Origin: Lepus europaeus
Taxonomy: Eukaryota; Chordata; Mammalia; Lagomorpha; Leporidae
Length of the DNA: 64,000 bases
Direction of reading: 5' to 3'
Assembly: GCF_033115175.1 (NCBI RefSeq)
Contig: NC_084827.1
Location: forward strand, 183,201,388-183,265,387
Shown here: positions 1-11,300 of the stretch, one piece after another
Numbering within the stretch: position 1 is the first letter of the stretch
How the letters are laid out: each line of letters starts with the position of its first letter
Notes under the pieces: model-generated
The model's database searches: none
The model's input: only the letters and a program-made list of their open reading frames with translations
Told to the model about the DNA's origin: nothing
Translations under genes and position numbers: made by a program

Positions 1-56
1 GTTTCACTGCCTTCTGTCGCCGCTGCTTCTTCCCTCCCGGGTCTGCGTGCGCTCCG

Positions 57-505
57 GGCGTCCCCTCGGCACCCGCACCACAGCCACAGGCCCCACGGCA
101 CCCGCACCACAGGCCCAGCACCCGCACCACAGGCCCACTGCACCTGCACTACAGGCCCTACCCACGGCACCCATACCACAGGCCCCACTGTACCTGCACC
201 ACAGGCCCCGGCACCCACACAGCAGGCCCACTGCACCCATACCACAGGCCCCACTGTACCTGCACCGCAGGCCCTACCCACGGCACCCGCACCACAGCCA
301 CAGGCCCCACGGCACCCGCACCACAGGCCCGGCACCCGCACCACAGGCCACACCCACGGCACCCATACCACAGGCCCCACTGTACCCGCACCGCAGGCCC
401 TACCCACGGCACCCACCCACAGGTCCCACTGTACCTGCACCACAGGCCCCGGCACCCACACCACAGCCCCACTGCACCCGCACCACAGGCCCCACAGCCG
501 GGTCT
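57..505 (+). repeat. Minisatellite, unit about 22-24 bp
   Basis: Imperfect units of the type CACAGGCCCCACTGTACCTG plus CAC or CACGGCACCCGCACCACAGGCC, about 19 copies. They show higher-order mixing of variants (TGTACC, GGCACC, TGCACC). Confidence 0.9.
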
Positions 506-1060
506 CCAGCTCCAGACCAGGACGCCGGCGGCCACTGCGTCTGCGCACTGTCTGCACATTTCCTGAGGGCCCGACCCCTCCTGTCCTCACTCTTTGTCCA
601 GCAGTGCAGTCCACGGGCCGGCGGGCGGCGGCGGGCAGGCCCCTCGGGCTGGGCGCAGGACGCCGTGTGGAGGCTGTGGACACGGGCCGCGGGCTCAGGG
701 GCTTCCCAACCCCTGCCTGCAGAGGGAGGCTGTCCGGGCCGCCGGCCACGCGGACGCCGGAGGGCACCCAGGCAGCAGGGCCCGTTGGGGCAAAGGGGCG
801 TGCGACGCAGGAGCCCCCAGCCTCGCCAGGCTGCAGGTCCTCACCCGGGCGCCGCAAAGGCTGCAGGCTCTGCGGGACCGACGGCTGGCGCAGGCTCCAG
901 CACGGACACGAGTGCGGGCATGGGTGCGGTCGCGCTCCACAGTCCAGACGATCCGTGGCGCGAGTCGGGGCAGGAGTTCCTGCTCCTCTGCGTGGGTCTG
1001 AGCTGCTGAGTCGCTGTTTTTACAGAAGCTGCGGGTGCAATGGCTGAAGCGTCTGGGTCG
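506..1060. other. CpG-rich unique sequence, no gene recognised
   Basis: Contains CGGCGGGCGGCGGCGGGC near 612-640 and many CpGs to about 960. Several overlapping open frames exist on both strands, as expected in GC-rich DNA. None resembles a known protein, and no splice-consistent model was found. Confidence 0.5.
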
Positions 1061-1467
1061 CCCGGGTGATGCTGCGGCCACTGTGCTTGGGCGGCCTCCA
1101 GTCCCCGTCTGCTGTTTGGGATTTGGTTCCGTCCAAGCTGGGCTCCTTTGCTATCTGCCTGTCTTTTTCCAACAATCTAATTTTAAACTTGTTCTATCTT
1201 TTTTAAGTGTGTATCTTTCAGGCAAAACATTGTTGCAATCTTTAAATCTACTCTGTGTCCGCTCCCAGACAGGATTCGTCCACTCAGATTTCCAGGAGCC
1301 ACGGCCGCACTGAGGCTTCCTTCAGCACCTTCTTCACAATTCCAATTTGTGAAATCTCTCCCCATTTCTCTTGCACACACCAAGCCTTCTGCTGACTCAT
1401 CCGTATTTTTATTTGTATGGAAACTGTCTAGTTTAGGAACATTTTTCTTGCCTTTTTCTTTATTTTT
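1061..1467. other. AT-richer unique stretch, no gene seen
   Basis: Low-GC block with CTTTTTCCAACAATCTAATT and TGTATGGAAACTGTCTAGTT, unlike the flanking GC-rich DNA. It is possibly an old retroposon remnant or a conserved noncoding element; I cannot tell which. Confidence 0.4.
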
Positions 1468-1853
1468 TTGAAGGGCTCACACACACATGCTTACACACAC
1501 GCATACACGCTTACACACATGTTCACACACATGCATACACACTCACACACATGCACACTCACACACATGCATACACACACATGCGCACACTCACACATGC
1601 TTACACGCTCGCATACACATGTTTACGCACACACATACACGCTCGCACACACATATGCACACTCATGTTTACAAACATGCACACACACGCACACACTCAC
1701 ACACGTGCATGCATGCTCACACACATATGTGCATGCTCACACATGCTTACACGCTCACACATGTTTACACACATGCATACACACTCACACACATATGCGC
1801 ACACACATACATGCTCACACGCACATATGCACACACACACGCACACACACCCA
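1468..1853 (+). repeat. CA-rich compound microsatellite
   Basis: ACACAC runs broken by ATGC, TTAC and GTTT in a loosely periodic pattern (CACACATGCTTACACAC). The His/Thr-rich open frames across it are artefacts. Confidence 0.92.
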
Positions 1854-2258
1854 GGGGCTGGAGCTGGCAGCCAGGAGCTCAGCTCAGGTCGGCCGTGCCT
1901 GTGGCCGGAGCCCTCACCGAGGCCTCCCAGCGTGTGAGCAGGAAGCCGGAGGTCGGAGCTGGAGCCTGCACCTCCAGCGGGTGCTCAGGGGTGGGACTCG
2001 GGCGTCTGAGCCACCAGGCCCGTTGCGCTTCCCTCTCGTTCCTGTTTGCCCCACACGGCTGATGCCGCCCTGTGGGGCTTTTGATTTTACATCCTAAGAT
2101 CAGGCCAATGTCACTGAGTCAGACTCACAGTGACTCCGCACCCCAGTGGGAAGCAGACAGAGACGGGGCTAAAGCTGCACTCAGAGGGAACGTGCTAGCT
2201 TTCTCACCAAACAGCAGGAGCACCGACCACAGGAGGCCTCAGAAGTAAACGTGCCGAT

Positions 2259-2585
2259 GGGGCCGGCGCTGCGGCGCAGCGGGAAAAGCTGTCGCCTGCA
2301 GTGCTGGCATCCCATATGGGCTCCAGTTCGAGTCCCGGTCTCTGCTGTGGCCTGGGAAAGCAGTAGAAGACGGCCCAAGTGCTTGGGCCCCTGCACCCCT
2401 GTGGGAGACCTGGAGGACGCTCCTGGCTCCTGGCTTCGGATCGGCGCAGCTCCGGCTGTTGTGGCCAAATGGGCAGTGAACCAGCAGAATGGAAGACCTC
2501 TCTCTCTCTTCCTCTCTCTCTCTCTCTCTCTTCCTCTCTCTCTCTGTAACTTTGACTTTCAAATAAATAAATAAATCATAAAAAA
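2259..2585 (+). mobile_element. C-repeat SINE, near full length
   Basis: The head GGGGCCGGCGCTGCGGCGCA, the B-box-like GTTCGAGTCCC, the CCCAAGTGCTTGGGCCCCTG core, a CT run and the CAAATAAATAAATAAATC tail are all present. Target duplications AAGTAAACGTGCC at 2243-2255 and AAGTAAACGCGCC at 2586-2598 differ at one base. Confidence 0.95.
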
Positions 2586-2598
2586 AAGTAAACGCGCC

Positions 2599-4941
2599 AA
2601 GCAATGTGCAACTGGGAAAGGCAGAGCCCGAACAAACCAAGTCGCGCACGCTGGCCGAGGAAGGCCAGACAAAGACGACCTGGGAAGCCCGGAAACAGCA
2701 CCTTCAAAGCACAGTCCTGCAGCGCGGAGCCAGCTGCCGGGTGTGGGCTACCCGGGGAGAACACAGAAGAAAGAAGGGAAACATTAAAAAACGAATAACA
2801 GCCACGGAGAGAGGGACGGGAAAGCCACGGAGCACACGAGAGGTGGAGGATTGTCTGCAAAAAGAAACTTTCAGGAGCTGAGACCCAGACAGCCGAGCAA
2901 CCGGCCACTACCCCTAACTTCACTTCTCGGGTGGAAACCGAGGCCGTGTTGACAGGACTTAAAGTGACCGGCCGTCGGCGGAAGAATTCTGGTGGAGTCA
3001 GCGTAACAGTGGTGCCAGCTCCTGGAGGAGACACCTCACAATAGAAAGCCACAGAGCGAGTGGGTGATCAGGCCGATGCAGCGTGGCCCGTGGCTGCCCC
3101 GTGGCTGCCCGCGTCCCTGCAGTGCGGGGTGGCTCAGCACCAGGGCTGCAGTCACAGAATCCAGGATCCACCCTGTGACAGTGCCACAGCAGCCAGGCTG
3201 GAGCTCCACGCAGGTCTCCCGCGTGGGTGCAGGGCCCAAGCACTTGAGCCATCACTGCTGCCTCCCAGGTGCTTTGGCAGGATGATGGGTGGGGGGCGGT
3301 GGGGAGAGGAGCCAGGACTCAGCCTGGACTCCGGAAGCTGCGATCCACCTGCGGCACACAACACCGCCCCAGGGCCCTGCCTTCCTGGCTGAAAAGCAAA
3401 GAAGCAGCCCACGGGGAGCCAGGGCTCTGCCTCACCGGGGGACAGTCAGCCTGCAGGGCGGCAGCCAGGGCTCCGCAGGGCAAGGTCTCCTGCAGCCGGG
3501 GTCAGCACAGCACTGGCCTCGGACGGCCTGGAGAGGCAGAGAGGACCCAGCGCGTGTGGAATGCTGAGGCAGGTCTGGGCCCACAGCGAGCCCCATGGAA
3601 CCAGGGCTGCAGTGGGGGGCGGGGGGACACCTGGAAGGTTCTGGGAGAACACACGTGACCACCCCCTTAGCCCAGAAGAGAATAGGCACAGTAGGAAACA
3701 GGGCGTGGTCTCAGGTTCAGGACCCTTGCAAGCCCCCGAGGGAGAGGGGTGCTAAGACCACGTCGGGGCCAGCACGCAGCTCCTGGACCCGGCCTGCGGG
3801 CTCCTGAGGTTTCCTGGGGGGTGGGAGCGCCATCCATAGAACCCATGACCCTTTATCTCCAAGACGTGGAGGCGGGGTTACAAACACGGAGGCCCAGACT
3901 CAGGGCCTGCTCCGAGGGCTGGAGTGTGCAGAGAGAGCACGTGCTAACCCGCTAACCCGGTGGCCCTGCTCCTGTTGGAACTCGGTCCCCAGCCTGAGTG
4001 ACAGCACAGTGGCTGTGGAGAGGCCCGGGGCAGGGGCGGAGCCCTCCCCGAGGAAGGACACACGCCTGCAGCCCCCAGAAGCGAGAACAAGTTCCCATTC
4101 GTGAGGGACCCAGGCTGCCGCATTTGCTGTCGCAGCCCTGGGAGAAATCCCTCAACTGCGCGCCAGCAGGGAGGGGACTGTGACACGGGGGGGGGGGGGG
4201 GGGCAGCGGTGCCTCGGGGGCAGCAGGTGCACACGGAAAGCCCAATGCGTGCTCCACGGCAAGAGCAGAGTCCGCCTGTCCCGTGCTAGAACACGGTCAG
4301 AAATTCGCCCGCGCTGCAGGGAGAAGCCTGCCTTTCGTGATGGACCACGTGACAGGTGGCCACCAAGGGCCCGCCCCACAGGTGACAGCGAGATGGTCCT
4401 GCAGGGGAAAACGCAGCCGGGACGCCGCGGAGGGGAGAGCACGGAGGACGCGAGACAGCAGCTGCTCGGCCCACACCGGAAGAGGAAAGGAAATCCTTAG
4501 ATAATAAAGCCCCAAAAAGCCAAAAAGCCAAAAGCCCCATGGCAGATAGCACGAGAAGCAGCGGTGGGACAGCGGCAGCTGTGTGAGGAGGATGGGGGCA
4601 GCGCGCCCCTTGAGAGTGGGGGGGGCTGGTTGGGGGGGCAGCCCCTCCACCCTGGTGCAACCCTGGCAGGGGCTACCCAGAAGCACCTGCGTGTGAAGCG
4701 CCCCTCGCCCAGCTTCTGCAGCCCCAGGCTGGACACCCGCTGTGGCCGGAGGAAGCGGTCATCCAGCCACAAAGGCGACAGTGAAGTGGGGCACACGCAC
4801 TGTTCTCCAAGGCTGCTGAAAACAGTCTCGACAGGAGGTGCTGATGCTCAGTGACTTCCAAGGGACACAGTCGTGTGGGAAACAGCACCCTGCCCTTCTC
4901 CTTCCTGGAACATCGCAACACACTGGTGACAGCTACTTCAT
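2599..4941. other. Intergenic DNA, no gene seen
   Basis: GC-rich unique sequence with a minus-strand SINE fragment near 3190. A run of 17 G lies at 4187-4203, and a small AAAAAGCC triplication lies near 4515-4535. No exon-like segment with known homology was found. Confidence 0.5.
3190..3285 (-). mobile_element. C-repeat SINE fragment
   Basis: Shows the complement of the C-repeat core: GTGCAGGGCCCAAGCACTTG then AGCCATCACTGCTGCCTCCC. Neither end is clear, and it is diverged. Confidence 0.5.
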
Positions 4942-5213
4942 TAAAAAGAAAAAATAAAAGGATTTATTTATGTGAGAGGCAGAGAGAGAGGTCTTCCATC
5001 TGCTGGTTCACTCCCCAGATGGCCGTAATGGGCAGAGCTGGGCCGACCTGAAGCCAGGAGCCAGGAGCTTCCTCCAGGTCCCCCACGCAGGTGCAGGGGC
5101 CCAAGGACTTGGGCCGTCCCCCACTGCTTTCCCAGGCCACAGCAGAGAGCTGGATCGGAAGGAGCCGGTGTCCCAGGCCACAGCTTTACCCACCTCACCA
5201 CAGCACCGGCCTG
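4942..5213 (-). mobile_element. C-repeat SINE
   Basis: Reverse orientation, starting with a GGATTTATTTATGTGAGAGG tail. It continues through the TTCACTCCCCAGATGGCC and GGGGCCCAAGGACTTGGGCC segments and ends ACCACAGCACCGGCC, the complement of the SINE head. Confidence 0.92.
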
Positions 5214-5278
5214 CGGTGACAGCCGATTCTAACCGAGCGTCAGGGCAGAGGTGAGGCCCACAGTCCTTTTTCTGAAAA

Positions 5279-5490
5279 CCCTCGTTTATTTATTTGAAAG
5301 GCAGAGAAACACAGGGATTCATGCCTCAAACGCACACAGCAGCTGGGCCTGGGCTCTGCCGAAGCAGCAGCCAGGAGTGCGGTCAGGGTCCCCATCGGGC
5401 GGGGACCCCAGGGCCTCCCGGGTGCGCAGGACAGGCAGCTGGGCCCGCACGCGGCTGCTGGGTGCGGGCCTCTTACCCGCCGCGCCCATC
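5279..5490 (-). mobile_element. Degenerate C-repeat SINE
   Basis: Reverse orientation. It opens CGTTTATTTATTTGAAAGGC and ends near GGCCTCTTACCCGCCGCGCC. The core is heavily mutated and CpG-rich. It borders the CpG island on its left. Confidence 0.65.
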
Positions 5491-5639
5491 TCCGGGTTTA
5501 CTTCCTTTTGTGCTGCTCTGGACTGGCTTTTAGTCCAGCACATCTCTGAGGCTTCTAGGAAAAGCAACCAACGAGAAGGAATTCAGGTTAAACCCCAGGA
5601 AGACGACTCAGGGGACAAACGGAAAATCCAAGCGCGAGG

Positions 5640-6110
5640 CCCTCCCTCTGCCCCTCTGCGAGGAACCCGGCCGAGTGCCCCGCACCGGGGAGCCGCGGCT
5701 GGGGGAGCTGGGCGGCGGAGGCGCTGCGTGCCCTGCACCGACCGGGGAGCCGCACTGGGGGACAAGGAGCTAAGACCCGGGCACCGCCTTTGGGGAACCT
5801 TCCAGAACCGAGGAGCATCCATAAAGCAAAGCCGCCCAGAGCAAGACTGAAACGCGAAGCGGGGCGCGAGCACACAGCGCCCGCGGGGCGAGCCCGGCCT
5901 TTGCGCGGCCCCCGGGTGGAGCCCCCGCCACTGCCGCCCCGGGGCCCGCGGTCAGGCCCCGCCCCGGCCCCGCCCCCAGGCCGCCCTGGTTGCCAGGCGA
6001 CGCGGCCTCTGGTCGCCAGGTGCTCCGCTCCTCTCCTGGGAGGGCCGTTGCCACGGCAACTGCGGGGCCGGTGCAGCCAGGCTCAGGGCCTCCCGCGGGC
6101 AAATGCCCCA
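5640..6110. promoter_or_regulatory. CpG island with RFX X-box motifs, possible orphan promoter
   Basis: A CpG-dense stretch with several GC boxes (CCCCGCCCCGGCCCCGCCCC near 5958-5977). It holds X-box-type elements: GTTGCCAGGCGAC at 5989-6001, a half-site GGTCGCCAGG at 6011-6020, and GTTGCCACGGCAAC at 6047-6060, a full two-base-spacer match. No coding exon starts were recognised on either side. In other mammals the next gene upstream of AGXT is KIF1A, transcribed leftward, so this could be its noncoding first-exon island. It could also be an enhancer or the promoter of an unknown transcript. The island call is by eye, not by computed observed/expected CpG. Confidence 0.55.
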
Positions 6111-7867
6111 AGTGCGGACAAGCCTTGAGGACCCCGGGCTCGCCTGGCACCGGCTGCAGGGGGGACCCAGCCCCGGGGCTCCTAGGACCCGTCCAGCCCA
6201 CAAAGGACCCATTCAGGTGGCTCCCGCGGGTGACCCTGGGGGCGGGTTCCTGGCCTGGACCTCTGGCCTGTGTGCAAAGCTGCTGGCTGGCCATGCCGCC
6301 TGCCCACCTGGTCCTGGTTGACCCCTTCAGTGCCAGCTCCTATGCACACTGCAGCCTTTGCCCACCTTGTGGTCACCTTTGGTTGTCAGCCTGCCATCTG
6401 AGGCCTCCCACCCTCCAGATCACCACTGGGACGCTGCCGCCTCCCCCGAGCACTGGCCTCACCACTGGTCTCCCTGCTCTTGTTCCATCCCTGCCCACTT
6501 CGCTCTGTGCACTGTGCCTCTGAGGGTGCAGGGGCCACTGTGGGTGGGGACAAGTCTACCTCGGCCTTTGGGGAAGAGACAGGGGCAGGGCCTCGGGTCT
6601 CTGAGAACCAGGCTCTCCCAGCAGGTCAGCTAGGGGGTCGTTCATCCCGCTAAACCCCAGCTTCTCCCTTTGAGCAGTGTGGCCACTCCTGCCATCACAC
6701 CACAGAGACCAGGGAACAATGAACAATGGCCTGGGGCTGCAGGGGCAGGAGGCTGGTCAGCAGGGGCCACTGGTCTGGGGGTGGGGAGGCCACTGGCCCT
6801 GCATTCCCAGAGCAGCTGGGGTCGAGGAGCTGGGCAGAGACCCAAGTCCTGGAGCTGGGATTCTCATCCAGGCTGGCCGGAGGGCGGGCTTGGCTGGGGC
6901 CAATGGAACCTGGGAGGGGAGCAGGCAGGCCCCATGGGGACGCTGTGGGCAGCGAGCAGAACCCAGGCCCAAGCCGGCAGGCACCTGCTCCTGGCTCTCC
7001 CCGGCCTCTGCTCCATGGGCTCCGTGCTGTGGGGATGCAGAGGGCTGGGGGGGAGGCTCAGCAGCACCTCCCCCGTCCCATGCGAGGCAGGGGTCCTAAC
7101 ACCGGCTCTCGGGGCCCCGGCTGAGTGCTCTGCCCCCAACTCCAGGAGCTGCTCGGGGAGCAGAGCCGCGGAGCCTGGGCAGCCCCCGGGGAGGTGGCAG
7201 CAGCCTCCCTGGCCAGAAGCCCCAGCACCTGTGGATCTTGGCAGTGCCCTCGTGCCCGCACCGAGCACACGCACACACACACCCTGGAATCCCCACCCCG
7301 GCTCGAGCACGGCGCCTCCTGGCCCAGGGCAGATCAGACTCACCTGCCTCTCCCCTCCCCTGGGGACCCTGAGTCTGAGAGGCTCCCTGGGTTCTGGGGG
7401 TGCTCCCCGGGGCACTGGGACCCTGGTGAGGAGAACCTGAGAGCAGGAAGCAGCTCCAGACCCACTCTGCTCTGGTGGACGCTTGCTCGGGGAGCTCACT
7501 CTGGGCTTGGAAAGGGACCCAGGCCCTGCCCATCTCACAGAGGGGGCAGTGAGGCCCAGCATGGCGCCAGGTCCAGGCCGCAGGACTGGGGCCCCAGATG
7601 GACGGCCCCTCCTGTTTCTGTTTAAGGACCAGTTGTCCAGTCCCCCTCATTCCTGGTGGTTCTGAAAAACCCAGTGTTTGTGGATGTGGGAGCCCCAACA
7701 AGAAGTGCACACTGAGTGTCCCTCAGAAAATAGCGTGTTGACCGGAGTCCTGGAGGCGTCCCAAGAGACATGGACTGGCACAGCGAGAGCTTCCTGGGAG
7801 TCACTGGCTTCTGCCTCACGGGACCCACGAGGGCGGCCACAGTCCCAGGCCAGCTCAGCCCTTGTGC
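6111..7867. other. Intergenic DNA right of the CpG island, no gene seen
   Basis: GC-rich unique sequence. A CPKCGQAL-like peptide can be read near 6105-6125, but there is no supporting start, splice pattern or homology. Two long overlapping open frames near 6670-7560 on both strands look compositional. Confidence 0.4.
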
Positions 7868-8068
7868 CATCCCACCTTCCACCGCAGGTGACCCTGACAC
7901 CTGGGGATGTTCACAGGGGGACAGGGACCCAGGCCACAGGTGACCCTAAGACCTGGGGGTGTCCACAGGGGGCAGGGACCCAGGCCACATGGGACCCTAA
8001 GACCTGGAGTGTCCACAGGGGAACAGGGACCCAGGCCACAGGTGACCCTGAGACCTGGGGTCCCCATA
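7868..8068 (+). repeat. Minisatellite, unit about 52 bp, nearly four copies
   Basis: Units contain CAGGGACCCAGGCCAC, AGGTGACCCTAAGACCTGGG and GGTGTCCACAGGGG. Confidence 0.9.
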
Positions 8069-11000
8069 GTTGGGGGACTCAGGCCTGGGCTGGGTCAGGG
8101 ACACTTTGCCGACATGGCACTGACCCTCATTCGTCTGTGGATGGATTGTGAGGAGTGGGGTGTGTGTGTGTATGGCCGTGAGACACCCTCTCTCTTGGTG
8201 GTTAGGAAGGGGTCTGAGTGTGGAGTCCTGGGGGCGGGGGACCCTGTCAGCCACGCCCTCCCCATCCCCCCCTGCAGTGTCTCCTCAGGAACCCACGCCC
8301 CACTGCCACCCCCACTGAGCTGCAGGTGTGGGAGGCAGGGGCCTAGCCATGCATTCATTCCACAGAGGGGGGTGCTGGCTGCAGGACGCAGGTGCACAGG
8401 GTGGGGGCGGGGGTGCAGCGAGGCAGCAGACTGCGGGGGCCCCACGGCCTGCCCGGCTCTGGCTCGCGAGGCCTCCAGGGCCTGCAGTGCGGGGAGCCTG
8501 GCTGGCTTGGCCCCGGGCGCTGGGCGGCCAGCTGCTGACTCAGTGTCTGCCCCGGGCAGCCGGCCGTGAGTGCAGTGGCCGGGGCTGGGCCTGGGCCCCG
8601 TTGGGGCCCCAGCCTCGAGGGGGTGCCCACAGGTCTGCTCGCTCGGCTCCCGGCCGCTCCAACGCCCCTCCTCTGTTGGCCCGCAAACTCCCCCACGAGC
8701 CCCCAGCTCCCTGTGTCGGGCTGGAGGGTTTGGGGACAGGAGGGTCTGTCATCCCCCGAATGCCGCCTGCCTCGTGGCACCCTGGGCTGGCGATGGCAGG
8801 GTCCCTCGAGTGCCTGTGATGCCGACACCGCACCCGAGCTCCAGCTGAGTCCTGGCTGCTCTGCTCCCGAGGACGGCGGGCGTGGAGTGCTGCGGCATGC
8901 CCTCCTGGGGTGACGGCTCACACGCGGGGGCCTGTTTGGGTGAGCACGCGTGTTTAACTGTGATGAAGTCCAAGTTCCCATGGCCTTGTCTCTGCTGCTT
9001 TTCTGCGCCAGGGTGGCCTGGCCACCTCCCCCGCCTTCTCAGCCCCTGCGGGCCCCGTGCAGCACCCCCAGTCTCGCCCGGCACCGTGGGTCACTGCCTC
9101 CTGCTGCGCTGGCATAACCACAGCTCTCCATGGCGCGGCGCTGCTCGGGGGGGCCGGGGACTCAGGCCCCTCAGCAATTCTAGGGCAAAGTGAGGCAGAG
9201 TGGAGGACGCGTCCGTCGCGTCGGCGGCAGAAGTCCACGCCCGGGCACACACTCAGTGCGTGAGTATCTGTGCGGTGCTCCGAATCCGCACGACCAGGAG
9301 ACGTCCCTTCTGGCAGGGAACGGGATGGGAATTTAATGAGACGTCTATGAAAATCGTCCAAGGATAATTCAGGAACTGAAACTCATTCTCAAGCCAATCG
9401 ACAAAACAAACAGGAGCGGATAGCCAGGAAAAATGTGAAGGAAATAAAAGAACAATTGCTAAAATTCACTTATCCTACGGCAGAATCCACCGGGAGTCTG
9501 TGCTCTCCACGCCTCAGTCCCCCGGGGCCGCGGTGGCCATCGGCTGTGTCCTGCCCCTGTGCTGCCAGGCGAGTGTTGTGGCGGGGGCCAGCCGGGCTCT
9601 ACGCCGAGACCAGAGCACAGGGCAGTGCCTCGGCCCCTGTCCACACCCCGTATCCACCCAGCTGAGTGAGCTGTGACCGCTCGGGACAGCAGGTGTGCCC
9701 AGCTCAGCCAGAGGCCACCCCCGGCCCCGCTTGCCCGTCCTGGGTCAAGGGCCTGCAGCTGAGGACTGGGTGGACGCGCCGCCTGCCCCAGGGCCTCCGT
9801 GTCCTCACCTGGGCATGGGGCACAGAGCCGGCTGAGGACCTGGACGCCTGCGCCAGCCACCTGGGCTCCAGACCTCGGCTCCGTGTCCCCGTCTGTGAGC
9901 AGAGACCACGGTCTCCCTCCGCCTCGCGAGCCCTGTCGGGATGGGCAGAGCTGCCCACGGGCCTCGGGCCTCTGGCAGAGGTCGGAGATGACGCTGCAAA
10001 CAGAAGCGGCGGAAATTAAATCTTTCCTTCGATCTTGGCAGAAGACAGGTCGACCTTGGAAGGAGGCGTGTAGGATCGATTCTCCCATCTGCTCTTCGGG
10101 AGGCTTCCACGCGGCCAAGCCCGGCTCCCTCCACCCCCACCCCAGGGGCGGGTGTCCGGAGACCGAGGCCTGGCCCGAGGGGACCCTGACCGAGGACAGC
10201 TGAGAAGACCCTGCAGGGGGGTGCTCGCGGCTGCACAGGGGAGACCCCGGCCTCGGGAGGAGGCACCGGAAGCCAGGACGGCTCCGGAAGGGGCCGGAGA
10301 GCCTAGGAGGTCCCTGCGGCGGCCGTCACCGTGCTGGCTGCACTGGCGGAGCGGAGGGGCCGTGAGGGCTGAGCTGAGCCCTGTGGGGCCTCTGCCCATC
10401 CCGGGTTCTAGAACTTCCAGGAATCCTGCTTCCCTCCTAGGCTGTGTCTCTTCCCAGGAGAGTGGCGGGGGAGGGAGCCCCAGGGCCCCTCTCTCACATC
10501 CCACACAGCCGCAGGCACCCCCACAGCCCCCGGGGCCTCAACGCCCACAGGCCAAGGGCAGCACAAGAAGGGATTCCCCAGGACCCCTGCCAGGGCGGGG
10601 CAGAGCCCAGCAGGGGCGACCAGGCAGTGAGGGGGAGAGGCGACTTCCGCCGCCCCCTGTCTGCCTGTGCGGCTGCAGCAGGAGCCCGAGGCTGGGGGTT
10701 ACCGGGGCAGGGGCTGACAGGGCTCAGGCTCTAGAGAACACAGCATGGCGCCGCCGTCTGGGGGGAGACTGAGGCAGGGGCCAGAATGAAGCTCCCTGGA
10801 GGGCGCGTCCACCCTGGGGTCCACACACCTTCCAGAAACCTGCCGGCGGCCTCGGAGTGCCAGGCCCGTGGTCCAGGGCCCATGCACTTGCCTGACTCAG
10901 GGCTGCAGCCGCCTGTGGAGCCACCTGGTTCACAGCCGGGATGGAAAGACAGGGAGGCCCAGAACCACCGCCGGCTCTCCTGACACAGAAGTGGGGAGAT

Positions 11001-11211
11001 GCAGGACCCAGCCCCCGCCTGGGCGTGGCCTGCCTGGGCGTGGCCTGCCCACCACGCTCTGCCATCCCGTGTGCCCCACCCGTCCTGTGCAGCCTGGAGC
11101 CGGGATGAAATCCCAGGCCTCCCAAGCCAGCTTTAAACGACATTTTTCAGACAGCTGGGAAATGTGCCCATGCAAGCCTCTTATGTAAAAGTAAGGAATT
11201 ACTGGGAGGGC
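8069..11211. other. Intergenic DNA, no gene seen
   Basis: GC-rich, with an AT-richer island at about 9310-9470 (ATTTAATGAGACGTCTATGA; GAAATAAAAGAACAATTGC) that could be an old element or a conserved noncoding block. No protein homology was recognised. Confidence 0.45.
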
Positions 11212-11300
11212 TTTTTATTTTTTTTTAAGAATTATTTATTGGGTTTCAAGGCAGAGCAAGGGAAGGAGGCAGAGACTCAGGGGGCCACACATCCCTCCTG
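11212..11300 (-). mobile_element. C-repeat SINE tail fragment
   Basis: Only the tail complement is recognisable: TTAAGAATTATTTATTGGGT then CAAGGCAGAGCAAGGGAAGG. The head side merges into GC-rich sequence. Confidence 0.4.

Noticed and set aside
6090-6130. CPKCGQ zinc-ribbon-like peptide right of the CpG island
   Set aside because: No ATG start in frame, no second cysteine pair, and no recognised homologue; chance in GC-rich DNA.
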